Below are positions 18,189 through 26,112 of a stretch of DNA of 64,000 nucleotides, piece by piece. The notes beneath the pieces were generated by a model. That model was not told the DNA's origin and did not search any database. It saw only the letters and a program-made list of their open reading frames with translations. Source of the DNA: Pseudomonas sp. Irchel s3h14 (GTDB taxonomy: Bacteria; Pseudomonadota; Gammaproteobacteria; Pseudomonadales; Pseudomonadaceae); assembly GCF_900187425.1 (NCBI RefSeq), contig NZ_FYDJ01000003.1, positions 1 to 64,000 of the forward strand. Reading direction: 5' to 3'. Position 1 is the stretch's first letter; each line of letters starts with the position of its first letter. The translations under genes were made by a program, and so were the position numbers.

Positions 18189-19103
18189 ATGCCTGCCAAC
18201 CACTTCAACACCCACTGCCCCGACTGGGCGACTGCCCTGCTCAACGGCTTCAGCCAGATCTTCCTCCAGCGTCATCCGCTGTGCGGTCTGCTGTGCCTGT
18301 TGGCCATTCTTTTCACCGCGCCCGCCCTGCTCGGCGGTGCACTGCTGGGCGGTGTCGCCGGGTTGCTCACCGCGCAACGACGTGGCTATGCCAAGGCCGA
18401 TCGACAGGCCGGGCTCTTCAGTTACAACGGTGTTTTGCTCGGTTTGCTGCTGAGCCTCTACTTCCCGTGGTCAGCGATGTCGCCGCCGCTAATCATTGCC
18501 GCGGGCGGCCTGAGCGCGATGTTCACTCAACAGTGGCTCAAACGCGTCCGGGTCAGCCAATACCTGCCTGCCTATACGGCGCCCTTCGTGGGGCTGGGCT
18601 GGTTGCTGCTGTGCTTCGCCACGCCCTCGACAAATACGCACTTGATCGAAATCAACACACTGAACATGCTCACCGCACCACTCAAAGGCCTTGGCCAGGT
18701 GATGTTCCTCGGTCATCCGCTGGCCGGTGCGCTGATTGCCGTGGGTTTGCTGATCGCTGATCGCCGCGCATTCTGCTGGGCGTTGTTGGCGTCTGCCGCG
18801 GGCATGGGCTGGAGCATGCTGCAGCACGACTTCTATACTGCATTGATCGGCCTCGGTGGCTATAACGCCGTACTCGCCGCCCTCGCCTTCAGCTCACAGC
18901 GCCAGAAGCCGTGGCTGCCACTGGTCGGTATTGCATCAGCGCTATTGCTGACGCCAGTGTTTGCCGCCATCGGTCTGCCAACGCTGACCGCGCCGTTCAT
19001 CCTCTCCTGCTGGCTGATCCGTACGATTGTTCAAATGCTCGGCAAGACCACTGTCGCCCGTACGCCTTGCACTCTGGAGGAGAATCAACCTAGGCTTCGC
19101 TGA
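18189..19103 (+). CDS. Urea transporter
   Basis: 304-residue inner-membrane channel of the UT family for urea uptake. It shows the internal two-fold repeat of the family, with GLFSYNGVLLGLLLS (about residues 75-90) and GLGGYNAVLAALAF (about 218-231) as the paired pore segments, and LPTLTAPFILSCWL near the C-terminus. About ten hydrophobic segments are visible. No urease gene is adjacent. The ribosome-binding site is weak (only an A-rich stretch before the ATG). The channel gene downstream starts 21 bases after the stop, so they may be co-transcribed. Confidence 0.85.
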   Translation: MPANHFNTHCPDWATALLNGFSQIFLQRHPLCGLLCLLAILFTAPALLGGALLGGVAGLLTAQRRGYAKADRQAGLFSYNGVLLGLLLSLYFPWSAMSPPLIIAAGGLSAMFTQQWLKRVRVSQYLPAYTAPFVGLGWLLLCFATPSTNTHLIEINTLNMLTAPLKGLGQVMFLGHPLAGALIAVGLLIADRRAFCWALLASAAGMGWSMLQHDFYTALIGLGGYNAVLAALAFSSQRQKPWLPLVGIASALLLTPVFAAIGLPTLTAPFILSCWLIRTIVQMLGKTTVARTPCTLEENQPRLR

Positions 19104-19124
19104 TCATTGGTTCAGGCGGTATCC

Positions 19125-19949
19125 ATGGACAGCAGCAAAAACTGGCGTGAAGAGCTTTACGTCATGGTTTTCCAGAGCGACACCAAGGCCGGCCGGCGCT
19201 TCGACGGCATCCTGCTGTTGATCATCCTCGCCAGCATTGTGATCGTGATGCTCGACAGCATCGACTCCATTCACCAGAACTACGCCAACGTGCTGGCGTA
19301 CATCGAGTGGGGCTTCACGGTCATCTTCGCCATCGAATACGGCCTGCGGCTGTACTGCTCACCCAAGCCGTTGCGCTATGCGTTCAGCTTTTATGGACTG
19401 GTGGATTTGCTGGCGATCGTGCCCGGCATTCTTGCGCTGTATTACGCCGATGCGCAGTACCTGCTGATTATCCGGATCATTCGGATGCTGCGGATTTTCC
19501 GCGTACTCAAGCTCAGCCCGTATCTGAAGCAAGCCAACTATCTGATGTCCGCATTGCGCGGCAGCAAGCAGAAGATCGTGGTGTTTCTGGTCAGCGTCTG
19601 CACCCTGGTGACGGTGTTCGGTACGCTGATGTACGTGATCGAAGGCCCGGAGCACGGCTTCACCAGCATTCCCAAAGGCATCTATTGGGCTATCGTCACG
19701 CTGACCACCGTGGGCTTCGGCGACATCGTGCCTAAAACGCCGCTGGGTCAGGTGATTTCGTCACTGGTTATGATCACGGGTTACTCGATCATCGCCGTGC
19801 CGACGGGGATTTTTACCGCCGAACTGGCCAACGCCATGCGTGGCGAGCAACTGCAAACCGATTGCCCGGTGTGCAAGAAAAACAGCCACGAAGCGGGTGC
19901 CGCGTTTTGTTCTCGGTGCGGTAATCAGTTATTCAAGAAACTGGAATAA
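19125..19949 (+). CDS. Voltage-gated-type potassium channel with C-terminal zinc ribbon
   Basis: 274-residue six-helix ion channel. S1 begins near residue 28, S2 near 56 and S3 near 86. S4 is the arginine-rich RIIRMLRIFRVLKL (residues 117-130), S5 lies near 151-171, the pore helix and K+ selectivity filter TTVGFGD at 194-200, and S6 at 207-232. The tail after S6 carries two CxxC pairs (CPVC at 247-250, CSRC at 262-265), which look like a small zinc ribbon. The ATG at 19125 is chosen over a TTG at 19107. The filter strongly indicates K+ selectivity; the role of the zinc ribbon is unknown. Confidence 0.88.
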   Translation: MDSSKNWREELYVMVFQSDTKAGRRFDGILLLIILASIVIVMLDSIDSIHQNYANVLAYIEWGFTVIFAIEYGLRLYCSPKPLRYAFSFYGLVDLLAIVPGILALYYADAQYLLIIRIIRMLRIFRVLKLSPYLKQANYLMSALRGSKQKIVVFLVSVCTLVTVFGTLMYVIEGPEHGFTSIPKGIYWAIVTLTTVGFGDIVPKTPLGQVISSLVMITGYSIIAVPTGIFTAELANAMRGEQLQTDCPVCKKNSHEAGAAFCSRCGNQLFKKLE

Positions 19950-20054
19950 GCAAAGTGCTTTTTAATCTTTAAAGGACTATGCGAGCCCGGCTATAGTCGC
20001 TGGCAAATTGCCTCACTTTTAATAAAAACACCTATTCAGAACAAGGACTGCGCA

Positions 20055-21053
20055 GTGAAAAAACTCTTTGGCGCCTCACTTCTGGCCGCTGGCCTGGCTC
20101 TGTCCAGCGTGGCTCAGGCCGCACCGACCCTGCTTAACGTTTCCTACGACGTGATGCGCGATTTCTACAAGGACTACAACACTGCCTTCCAGAAACACTG
20201 GCAAGCCGAGCACAACGAAAACATCACCCTGCAGATGTCCTTCGGCGGCTCCAGCAAACAGGCGCGTTCGGTGATCGATGGCCTGCCGGCTGACGTCATC
20301 ACCATGAACATGGCCACCGACATCAACGCCCTGGCGGACAACGGCAAACTGGTCCCGGACAACTGGGTCACCCGCCTGCCGAACAACAGTGCGCCATTCA
20401 CCTCGGCCACGGTGTTCATCGTCCGCAAAGGCAACCCGAAAGCCCTGAAAGACTGGCCCGACCTGCTCAAGGACGGCGTGCAGGTGATCGTGCCTAACCC
20501 GAAAACGTCGGGTAACGGCCGCTACACCTACCTCTCGGCCTGGGGTTATGTGCTGAAAAACGGTGGCGACGAAAGCAAAGCCAAAGACTTCGTCGGCAAG
20601 CTGTTCAAACAAGCGCCGGTGCTGGATACCGGTGGCCGCGCAGCCACTACGACCTTCATGACCAACCAGATTGGTGATGTGCTGGTGACCTTCGAAAACG
20701 AAGCGGAAATGATTGCCCGTGAGTTTGGTCGTGATCAGTTCGAAGTGATCTACCCAAGTGTTTCCGCCGAAGCCGAGCCGCCAGTGTCGGTGGTCGACAA
20801 AACCGTCGACAAGAAGGGCACCCGCGCTGCGGCCGAGGAGTATTTGAAGTACCTGTGGTCGCCGGAAGGTCAGGAAATTGCGGCGGCGAACTACCTGCGA
20901 CCGCGTGATCCGGCGGTGTTGGCCAAGTACACCGATCGTTTCCCGAAAGTGGATTTCCTTTCGGTGGAGAAGACCTTTGGTGACTGGCGGACTGTGCAGA
21001 AGACCCACTTCAATGATGGTGGGGTTTTTGATCAGATTTACAGCGGTCAGTAA
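20055..21053 (+). CDS. sbp: Sulfate ABC transporter periplasmic binding protein
   Basis: 332-residue periplasmic protein with signal peptide MKKLFGASLLAAGLALSSVAQA (cleavage near residue 22). The mature N-terminus TLLNVSYDVMRDFYKDYN, the SFGGSSKQARSVIDGLPADVITMN segment and NPKTSGNGRYTYLSAWGY are diagnostic for Sbp/CysP proteins. It delivers sulfate (or thiosulfate) to the CysTWA permease, whose genes are not in the window. Single-gene unit ended by a strong terminator. Control by CysB under sulfur limitation is expected from family knowledge; no CysB site was identified. Confidence 0.93.
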   Translation: MKKLFGASLLAAGLALSSVAQAAPTLLNVSYDVMRDFYKDYNTAFQKHWQAEHNENITLQMSFGGSSKQARSVIDGLPADVITMNMATDINALADNGKLVPDNWVTRLPNNSAPFTSATVFIVRKGNPKALKDWPDLLKDGVQVIVPNPKTSGNGRYTYLSAWGYVLKNGGDESKAKDFVGKLFKQAPVLDTGGRAATTTFMTNQIGDVLVTFENEAEMIAREFGRDQFEVIYPSVSAEAEPPVSVVDKTVDKKGTRAAAEEYLKYLWSPEGQEIAAANYLRPRDPAVLAKYTDRFPKVDFLSVEKTFGDWRTVQKTHFNDGGVFDQIYSGQ

Positions 21054-21067
21054 TTCCTGAGCCCAAT

Positions 21068-21098
21068 GAAAAAGGCGACCTGAGAAGGTCGCCTTTTT
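21068..21098. terminator. Bidirectional terminator sbp / methyltransferase
   Basis: GAAAAAGGCGACC, a five-base loop, then GGTCGCCTTTTTT. It lies 15 bases after the sbp stop and can also end the convergent methyltransferase transcript. Confidence 0.85.
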
Positions 21099-21129
21099 TG
21101 TGCGCGCCAGCAATGTCGAGCGTCAATAC

Positions 21130-22056
21130 TCACGCCACGGGATTGATAAACGGGCCGCCGGTGAACTGCACGTACAGCTTGCGATACTCCTCGTTTTCAG
21201 AATTGATGATCAACGCCTGGCGCAAAAACTCTACGCCTTCCTGGACATTGTCCAATTGGCAATTGAGCGCGAAGGCCAGATACAGGTGATTGGCGTTGAA
21301 GAAGTCGAATGACAGGGCAACCTTGACCATCTGCAACGCGCCGCCAAGGTCTTGTGCAGCCAGCCGCACATTGAACGCTTCGTTGAACCGGGCGACGTCT
21401 TTATAAACCGAAGCGGACAACCCGAGCTGCTTTCTCAATACAACCGTGTGTCCGTTGCCGACTTTCGAATCCCTCTCTTCGACGCACTCGATCAGCCAGT
21501 GACCAAGTCCGACGTTGTTGATCAGGTTGATCGCCCGCAGCATGCTTTGCAAAGAAAACACCTGGTAGTGACCCCGCCACGCCTGCTCGCTCATGTTGCT
21601 CATATCGACGCGATTTTCGTAGGCATCGACCATCTGCTCGAGGGTGGTCAGCGCACGCATCTGATCGGTAGGTTCGGCGTTTCTGTTCGGAAAAATGCAG
21701 AAGAACACACCACCGTCCTTCACCACACGGGAGGACTCGACATACGCCGCGAACAGGTTCGGTACGTGCTCGATCACATGCGAGGTGATCAGGTAATCGA
21801 AGGTGTCGTCGGGAAAAGGAATCTCCATGAAGTCGCCCAGCGCATCCACTTTGGCGGCTTCGGCCTGATAGTTGGCCTGTTCTTTTTTGTAGCCGTTGTA
21901 GTCCAGCAGATCCAGAGGATACAAAAAAGACTCGCCATCGCAGGGGGCCAGGTTGAGGCAGTTCGGCAAATAGAACGCGTTGTGCGCGGCAGCACCGATT
22001 TCCAGACCTGCACCCTGACAATACTTGCTGGCCAACGCCATGCCCTGCACTTTCAT
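21130..22056 (-). CDS. SAM-dependent class I methyltransferase
   Basis: 308-residue protein. An N-terminal motif I-like GAGLEIGAAAHNAF (residues 16-29) and a later DALGDFMEIPFPDDTFDYLITSHVIEHVPN (about 72-101) are typical of methyltransferase type 11 enzymes; the substrate is unknown. The C-terminal third (about 225-300) looks alpha-helical and TPR-like. The ATG at 22056 is chosen because a GGAG site lies six bases upstream and the IEIG region follows; the longer frame adds residues without homology pattern. Related proteins often work on surface polysaccharides, but no such genes are adjacent here. Confidence 0.72.
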   Translation of the reverse strand: MKVQGMALASKYCQGAGLEIGAAAHNAFYLPNCLNLAPCDGESFLYPLDLLDYNGYKKEQANYQAEAAKVDALGDFMEIPFPDDTFDYLITSHVIEHVPNLFAAYVESSRVVKDGGVFFCIFPNRNAEPTDQMRALTTLEQMVDAYENRVDMSNMSEQAWRGHYQVFSLQSMLRAINLINNVGLGHWLIECVEERDSKVGNGHTVVLRKQLGLSASVYKDVARFNEAFNVRLAAQDLGGALQMVKVALSFDFFNANHLYLAFALNCQLDNVQEGVEFLRQALIINSENEEYRKLYVQFTGGPFINPVA

Positions 22057-22216
22057 ATCGACTCCAAGTCTCTGGAACACAATTCCAGACATCATTTGAG
22101 AAATAAACGCGAAGCCAACAACCGATCCGCGCACTCACGCTATCGGCTGGCGCATAAAAATATTGAGCCAGAATCGGCCGACCTGATGCTACTCGGTGAT
22201 GGCGATCTGGCGGCCG

Positions 22217-22846
22217 CTACATCGGCGGCGTGACCCCGTCCTTACCCGCCGCAATCGATTGGGCGGTGAGCGTCCCGTCGGCACTCTGAGTGACGAACGT
22301 CACAATCTTCACCCCCACCTTCAGCAAGCTGCGATCACCCGGCACCAGGTTCACGATCGGCACATCCTCCGGCACCAGAATCTTCTGCTGACCGCCCTTG
22401 TAGTTGACGGTCAAGACCCGACCATTGCTGACCACCAGATCGCCCACGCTGCCATTGGTCATGCTGCTGCCCTTGGCCAGGTCGAACGGCCGATGGCCGT
22501 CGCCGCTGCCGGCCAGTTCCGGTGGGAAGACGTGGACTTCCAGTGCCTTGAGGGTTCCGTCCTCCTGCGGTATGGCAGCCGAACCGATGTAGCTGCCGGG
22601 TTTGATGTCTTCGATATTGGCCAGGGTGACAGCGCGGACCTTGGTGTCTTTGGTCAGGTTGATGACCACGTTTTCACCACTGTTGACGTGGACTTTCAGC
22701 ACGTCGGGGCTGACCCCGGTGATTTCGCCGCGAACGCCGATGCGCATGCCCGGCGCGTCAGCAGCCTGGGCAAGACCTGCCGTGAACAAGCCGATCAAGG
22801 TAACCACTGAAGCGCCGCGAATCAGGTGACGAAACATCGCATTCAT
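22217..22846 (-). CDS. Periplasmic DUF5666-like protein
   Basis: 209-residue exported protein. The signal peptide ends GLAQAADAPG (cleavage after AQA near residue 28). The mature region contains beta-rich repeats of the form VRGEITGVSPDVLKVHVNSGENVVINLTKDTKV, with VLTVNYKGGQQKILVPEDVPIV, resembling DUF5666/OB-fold-like domains. No enzyme motif is visible. It stands alone, with 160 bases to the methyltransferase gene downstream and its own upstream region shared with the divergent MFS gene. Confidence 0.68.
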   Translation of the reverse strand: MNAMFRHLIRGASVVTLIGLFTAGLAQAADAPGMRIGVRGEITGVSPDVLKVHVNSGENVVINLTKDTKVRAVTLANIEDIKPGSYIGSAAIPQEDGTLKALEVHVFPPELAGSGDGHRPFDLAKGSSMTNGSVGDLVVSNGRVLTVNYKGGQQKILVPEDVPIVNLVPGDRSLLKVGVKIVTFVTQSADGTLTAQSIAAGKDGVTPPM

Positions 22847-22977
22847 GAAAGTGCCTTCCGTTTAGGAAATGTGAATAGAGAACATAAGCACGCTATCGAA
22901 CAGGATGTAAGTGAATGTATCATCGGACCTCGATATTTTGACGCAAGGCTCCTCGATGGACATCACACACGTCCGTC

Positions 22978-23000
22978 ACTCATTCCGCAACGGAATGAGT
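22978..23000. promoter_or_regulatory. Perfect palindrome upstream of MFS gene
   Basis: ACTCATTCCG-CAA-CGGAATGAGT is a perfect inverted repeat with 10-bp arms and a 3-base spacer, 82 bases before the MFS start and 131 bases before the divergent DUF5666-like gene. The inner ATTCCG-N3-CGGAAT fits the T-N11-A shape of many LysR sites. It has no T run, so it is unlikely to be a terminator. Confidence 0.55.
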
Positions 23001-23081
23001 GCTATCACTCCAAACCCTCTTCTGCCCATTCCGATAGCCCATTAGCCTGCGCGCATTCTCTTTTGCTCAGCGAGACCCGTT

Positions 23082-24287
23082 ATGAAGCCAGCGACCCAGG
23101 TGCCCCACGGCACCGCAACAATGACCCGAGGCATGGTGCTGCTATTCGCCTTCTGCTGCGGCGCCATCGTTGCCAACATTTACTACGCCCAACCGATCAT
23201 CGGCCTGATCGCGCCGGACATCGGCCTGACCAGCACCATGGCCAGCCTGATCGTTTCGCTGACCCAGATCGGTTATGCGTTGGGTCTGTTCTTCCTGGTG
23301 CCACTGGGTGATCTGCTGGAAAACCGCCGTTTGATGATCATCACTACCGTGGTGGCGATTGCCAGTCTGTTGGGCGCTGCGTTCACCGATCAGCCAAACG
23401 TGTTTTTGCTGATCTCGTTGCTGGTGGGGTTCAGTTCGGTGTCGGTGCAGATCCTGATTCCACTGGCCGCGCATCTGGCGCCGGAAGAGTCTCGCGGGCG
23501 TGTGGTCGGCGGGATCATGGGCGGTTTGCTGTTGGGAATTCTATTGGCGCGACCAGTGTCCAGCGTGGTGGCTGACCATTTTGGCTGGCGTGCGATGTTT
23601 GTGATTGCAGCGGTGCTGATGGCGGCGATCAGCATCGTGCTGGCGCTGACGATTCCCAAGCGCCAGCCTGATCACAGCGCTTCTTATGGTCAGTTGCTGG
23701 GCTCTCTGTGGACTCTGTTGCGTCAACAACCGGTGTTGCGTCAGCGCGCGTTTTACCAGGGGTGCATGTTCGCCACCTTCAGCCTGTTCTGGACCGCCGT
23801 GCCGCTGGAACTGGCGCGCAATCATGGCTTGTCGCAAACCCAGATCGCGATCTTCGCCCTGGTCGGGGCCATCGGCGCCATCGCCGCCCCCATTGCCGGT
23901 CGACTGGCCGATGCCGGCCACACCCGCATTGCTTCACTGCTGGCCCTGCTGTTCGCCAGCCTGAGCTTCCTGCCCGCCTTCATCCACCCGGTCTACAGCG
24001 TCATCGGCCTTGCCGTCACCGGCGTGGTGCTCGACTTCTGCGTGCAGATGAACATGGTCCTCGGCCAACGCGCGGTCTATGCCCTCGACGCTAAAAGCCG
24101 CAGCCGCCTGAATGCGTTGTACATGACCAGCATTTTTATCGGCGGCGCGTTTGGTTCCTCGGTGGCCAGTGCGGTGTATGAACATGGCGGCTGGTTGTGG
24201 ATCGTGATTGTGGGTAGCGCATTTCCGCTGTTGGCGTTGTTGCGGTTTTTGAGTGTTTCAGAGAAGCGTTCGTTGGCGACGGCATAG
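23082..24287 (+). CDS. MFS transporter
   Basis: 401-residue major facilitator with 12 predicted membrane segments. It has the ANIYYAQPIIGLIAPDIGL N-terminal pattern, a motif A-like PLGDLLENRRLMI loop after helix 2, and PAPIAGRLADAGHTR-like motif A in the second half (IAAPIAGRLADAGHTRIAS). The family (YgaY/NepI-like) contains small-molecule exporters; the substrate is not predictable. A perfect palindrome in the promoter suggests a dedicated regulator. The following gap contains a hairpin that may end transcription. Confidence 0.82.
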   Translation: MKPATQVPHGTATMTRGMVLLFAFCCGAIVANIYYAQPIIGLIAPDIGLTSTMASLIVSLTQIGYALGLFFLVPLGDLLENRRLMIITTVVAIASLLGAAFTDQPNVFLLISLLVGFSSVSVQILIPLAAHLAPEESRGRVVGGIMGGLLLGILLARPVSSVVADHFGWRAMFVIAAVLMAAISIVLALTIPKRQPDHSASYGQLLGSLWTLLRQQPVLRQRAFYQGCMFATFSLFWTAVPLELARNHGLSQTQIAIFALVGAIGAIAAPIAGRLADAGHTRIASLLALLFASLSFLPAFIHPVYSVIGLAVTGVVLDFCVQMNMVLGQRAVYALDAKSRSRLNALYMTSIFIGGAFGSSVASAVYEHGGWLWIVIVGSAFPLLALLRFLSVSEKRSLATA

Positions 24288-24298
24288 TCCACCAATAG

Positions 24299-24329
24299 CT
24301 TCGCGGGCAAGCGTTAGGCGCCCGCGAAG
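24299..24329. terminator. Hairpin between MFS gene and hicB
   Basis: CTTCGCGGGC and GCCCGCGAAG form perfect 10-bp arms with an 11-base loop, just after the MFS stop. There is no T run. It may be a degenerate REP unit acting as an mRNA end rather than a true intrinsic terminator. Confidence 0.5.
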
Positions 24330-24348
24330 GCAATGGTCTCGATTTCAC

Positions 24349-24753
24349 TCAGTGCCTGACCAACTTCTCCATCGCCGCATCTGCCAGAAAGGAAGAGCGG
24401 CTTTTGACATTGTGCTCGCGCACATATCGATCAATGCGCTGGATCACGTAGCCGGGCAGCGTCACGTTGACCTTCTCGGTTTTGCCCATGTACGGCGCGA
24501 TGTCCAGCTCAAGCATTCCCCAGCCCATGTCGGCAAAGTCCGGATTGCCACGGTGAGCGGCAGCAGATGTAGGCATGGGAATCGATTCCCCGTCAGCCGC
24601 AATCTCCTGAAGCATGATGTGGGCAATCTCGACCGCCGCGTTGTAGGCGTCTTCAAACGTATCCCCGGCCGTTACGGCGCCTGGAATATCGGGGATCTGA
24701 ATACCGATGGCGGTGTTCTCGTCGCCCCACTCGATACAGATTGGATATTGCAT
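24349..24753 (-). CDS. hicB: HicB family antitoxin
   Basis: 134-residue antitoxin of the HicAB type II system. The N-terminal partial RNase H-like HicB fold includes MQYPICIEWGDENTAIGIQIPDIPGAVTAGDTFEDAY (residues 1-37; key is the IPDIPG..TAGDT core). The C-terminal ribbon-helix-helix (VNVTLPGYVIQRIDRYV, then RSSFLADAAMEKL) would bind the operon promoter. The ATG at 24753 overlaps the hicA stop by one base (TAATG) and has GGAGAT nine bases upstream. Toxin neutralisation and autoregulation are inferred from the family. Confidence 0.9.
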   Translation of the reverse strand: MQYPICIEWGDENTAIGIQIPDIPGAVTAGDTFEDAYNAAVEIAHIMLQEIAADGESIPMPTSAAAHRGNPDFADMGWGMLELDIAPYMGKTEKVNVTLPGYVIQRIDRYVREHNVKSRSSFLADAAMEKLVRH

Positions 24754-24965
24754 TATGGATCTCCTGCGTAACTGGCTCCCGGGCAATACAACCCGGCTCG
24801 CCTCCTGATGCTTTTGACCGTCCCGATCGGCAAATCCTTTTTCGGATGAGGGACGGGTATCGTGTACGGGTTGTATCGGTGTTTGAAGATGTGATGGCTC
24901 CCGGTAATCCGATCCAGTATCCACCCGGCCTCCTCCAACTCCTTGATCAATAGCCTGCTCTGCAC
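24753..24965 (-). CDS. hicA: HicA family mRNA interferase toxin
   Basis: 70-residue toxin with a double-stranded RNA-binding-like fold. The catalytic histidine lies in GSHHIFKH, and YTIPVPHPKKDLPIGTVKSIRRRAGL completes the family pattern. HicA cleaves mRNA independently of the ribosome when not bound by HicB. Two tandem GTG codons (24968 and 24965) follow a perfect AAGGAGG site; the second gives the better six-base spacing and is chosen. The C-terminal YCPGASYAGDP tail is a little longer than usual. Confidence 0.88.
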   Translation of the reverse strand: MQSRLLIKELEEAGWILDRITGSHHIFKHRYNPYTIPVPHPKKDLPIGTVKSIRRRAGLYCPGASYAGDP

Positions 24966-25099
24966 CACTCGCCTCCTTGCTCAGGCCCAAACAAAAGTAA
25001 CCCTAGAGTTATCTTTACTCAAGCACAAAAATCCGGAACGCGACGCTCGGTTGTTTTACAGAGTGTGATTGCGGTCCGTGGCATTCTTCCCAAGAATGA

Positions 25100-25195
25100 A
25101 TACTTTCGCTCAGCCTGCTCCGTTACGCCGAGGTCAACCCGGATTACACTCAGCGTCCTGAGCCTGACGCGATGCTGGATGCGATTCGCGGCTGA
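25100..25195 (+). pseudogene. Possible 3' gene remnant before the SDR gene
   Basis: One frame reads LRYAEVNPDYTQRPEPDAMLDAIRG-stop (about 25121-25195), with protein-like composition, but a stop at 25097 and no start codon upstream rule out an intact gene. It may be the C-terminal end of a lost gene. I do not recognise the family; chance is possible. Confidence 0.25.
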
Positions 25196-25245
25196 ACCGA
25201 TCAAATGCCGCCTGAGCCGCGGCATGTTCTTTCAAGGAGTGTGTA

Positions 25246-25965
25246 ATGACCCGACGTACCTTCCTCATCACCGGCGCCAGCAAAGGCATCGGCCGCGCGG
25301 TCGCCGAGCACCTGGACCGCGCGGGTCATCGGGTGGTCGGAATCGCCCGATCGCCCGACCTGAGCTTTCCCGGCATTCTGTTTCCGCTGGATCTGAGCGA
25401 CAGGGCACTGACTCAGGAAGTGCTGGCGGAGCTGGCCAGGACTTATGAGTTCGACGGGCTGGTGAATAACGTCGGCCTGGTACGCCCGCAAGTCCTGGGG
25501 GAAATCGATCTCGACACGTTCGACGACGTGATGCGGGTCAACCTGCATTCGGCATTGCAGGCTACTCAGGCACTGCTGCCGAGCATGCGCGCCAAGGCCT
25601 GGGGTCGGGTGGTGAATATTTCCAGTCTGACCGTGCTGGGTATCACGCAGCGCACCGCCTACGCGGCGGCCAAAGCGGCGCTGATCAGCTTCACGCGATC
25701 CTGGGCGCTGGAACTGGCGCAAACCGGCGTGACAGTAAACGCCGTGGCGCCGGGGCCGACTGAAACCGAACTGTTTCGCGCCAACAACCCACCGGGCAGC
25801 GAAGGTGAAGCGCGGTATCTGGCCGGTGTGCCGATGGGGAGGTTGGGGCAACCGCAGGAGATCGCGGCGGCGATTGCGTTTTTGTTGTCCGAGCAGAGCG
25901 GGTTTATCACCGGGCAAACCTTGTTTGTCGACGGTGGGTCTTCGATAGGCAAAGCGGCGTTCTAA
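25246..25965 (+). CDS. SDR family oxidoreductase
   Basis: 239-residue classical short-chain dehydrogenase/reductase. The cofactor motif is TGASKGIG (residues 9-16), NNVG follows near 78, and the catalytic triad is Ser in NISSLTV (about 125), Tyr and Lys in YAAAKAAL (about 139-143). The C-terminal FITGQTLFVDGGSSIG is typical. The substrate is unknown; similar proteins include 3-oxoacyl-ACP reductase-like enzymes. AAGGAG precedes the ATG. The LysR gene downstream, in the same direction, is the likely regulator, by proximity only. Confidence 0.85.
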   Translation: MTRRTFLITGASKGIGRAVAEHLDRAGHRVVGIARSPDLSFPGILFPLDLSDRALTQEVLAELARTYEFDGLVNNVGLVRPQVLGEIDLDTFDDVMRVNLHSALQATQALLPSMRAKAWGRVVNISSLTVLGITQRTAYAAAKAALISFTRSWALELAQTGVTVNAVAPGPTETELFRANNPPGSEGEARYLAGVPMGRLGQPQEIAAAIAFLLSEQSGFITGQTLFVDGGSSIGKAAF

Positions 25966-25982
25966 CCAACAACACCAATCAA

Positions 25983-26089
25983 ATGTGGGAGCGGCGATGC
26001 GGCGATCCGACTTGCTCGCGAAGACGGACTGACATTCACCATTGATGTCGACTGATACACCGCTTTCGCGAGCAAGCCCGCTCCCACAA
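25983..26089. repeat. Chimeric REP inverted pair
   Basis: The right arm (TTTCGCGAGCAAGCCCGCTC) is the common subtype, but the left arm reads GTGGGAGCGGCGATGCGGCG then ATCCGACTTGCTCGCGAAG. It therefore carries an internal GATGCGGCGATCCGACT segment like that of the repeat at 5388. The arms pair only at their ends. Confidence 0.65.
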
Positions 26090-26112
26090 TTTGATCTCCA
26101 CAAGGACTCAAA

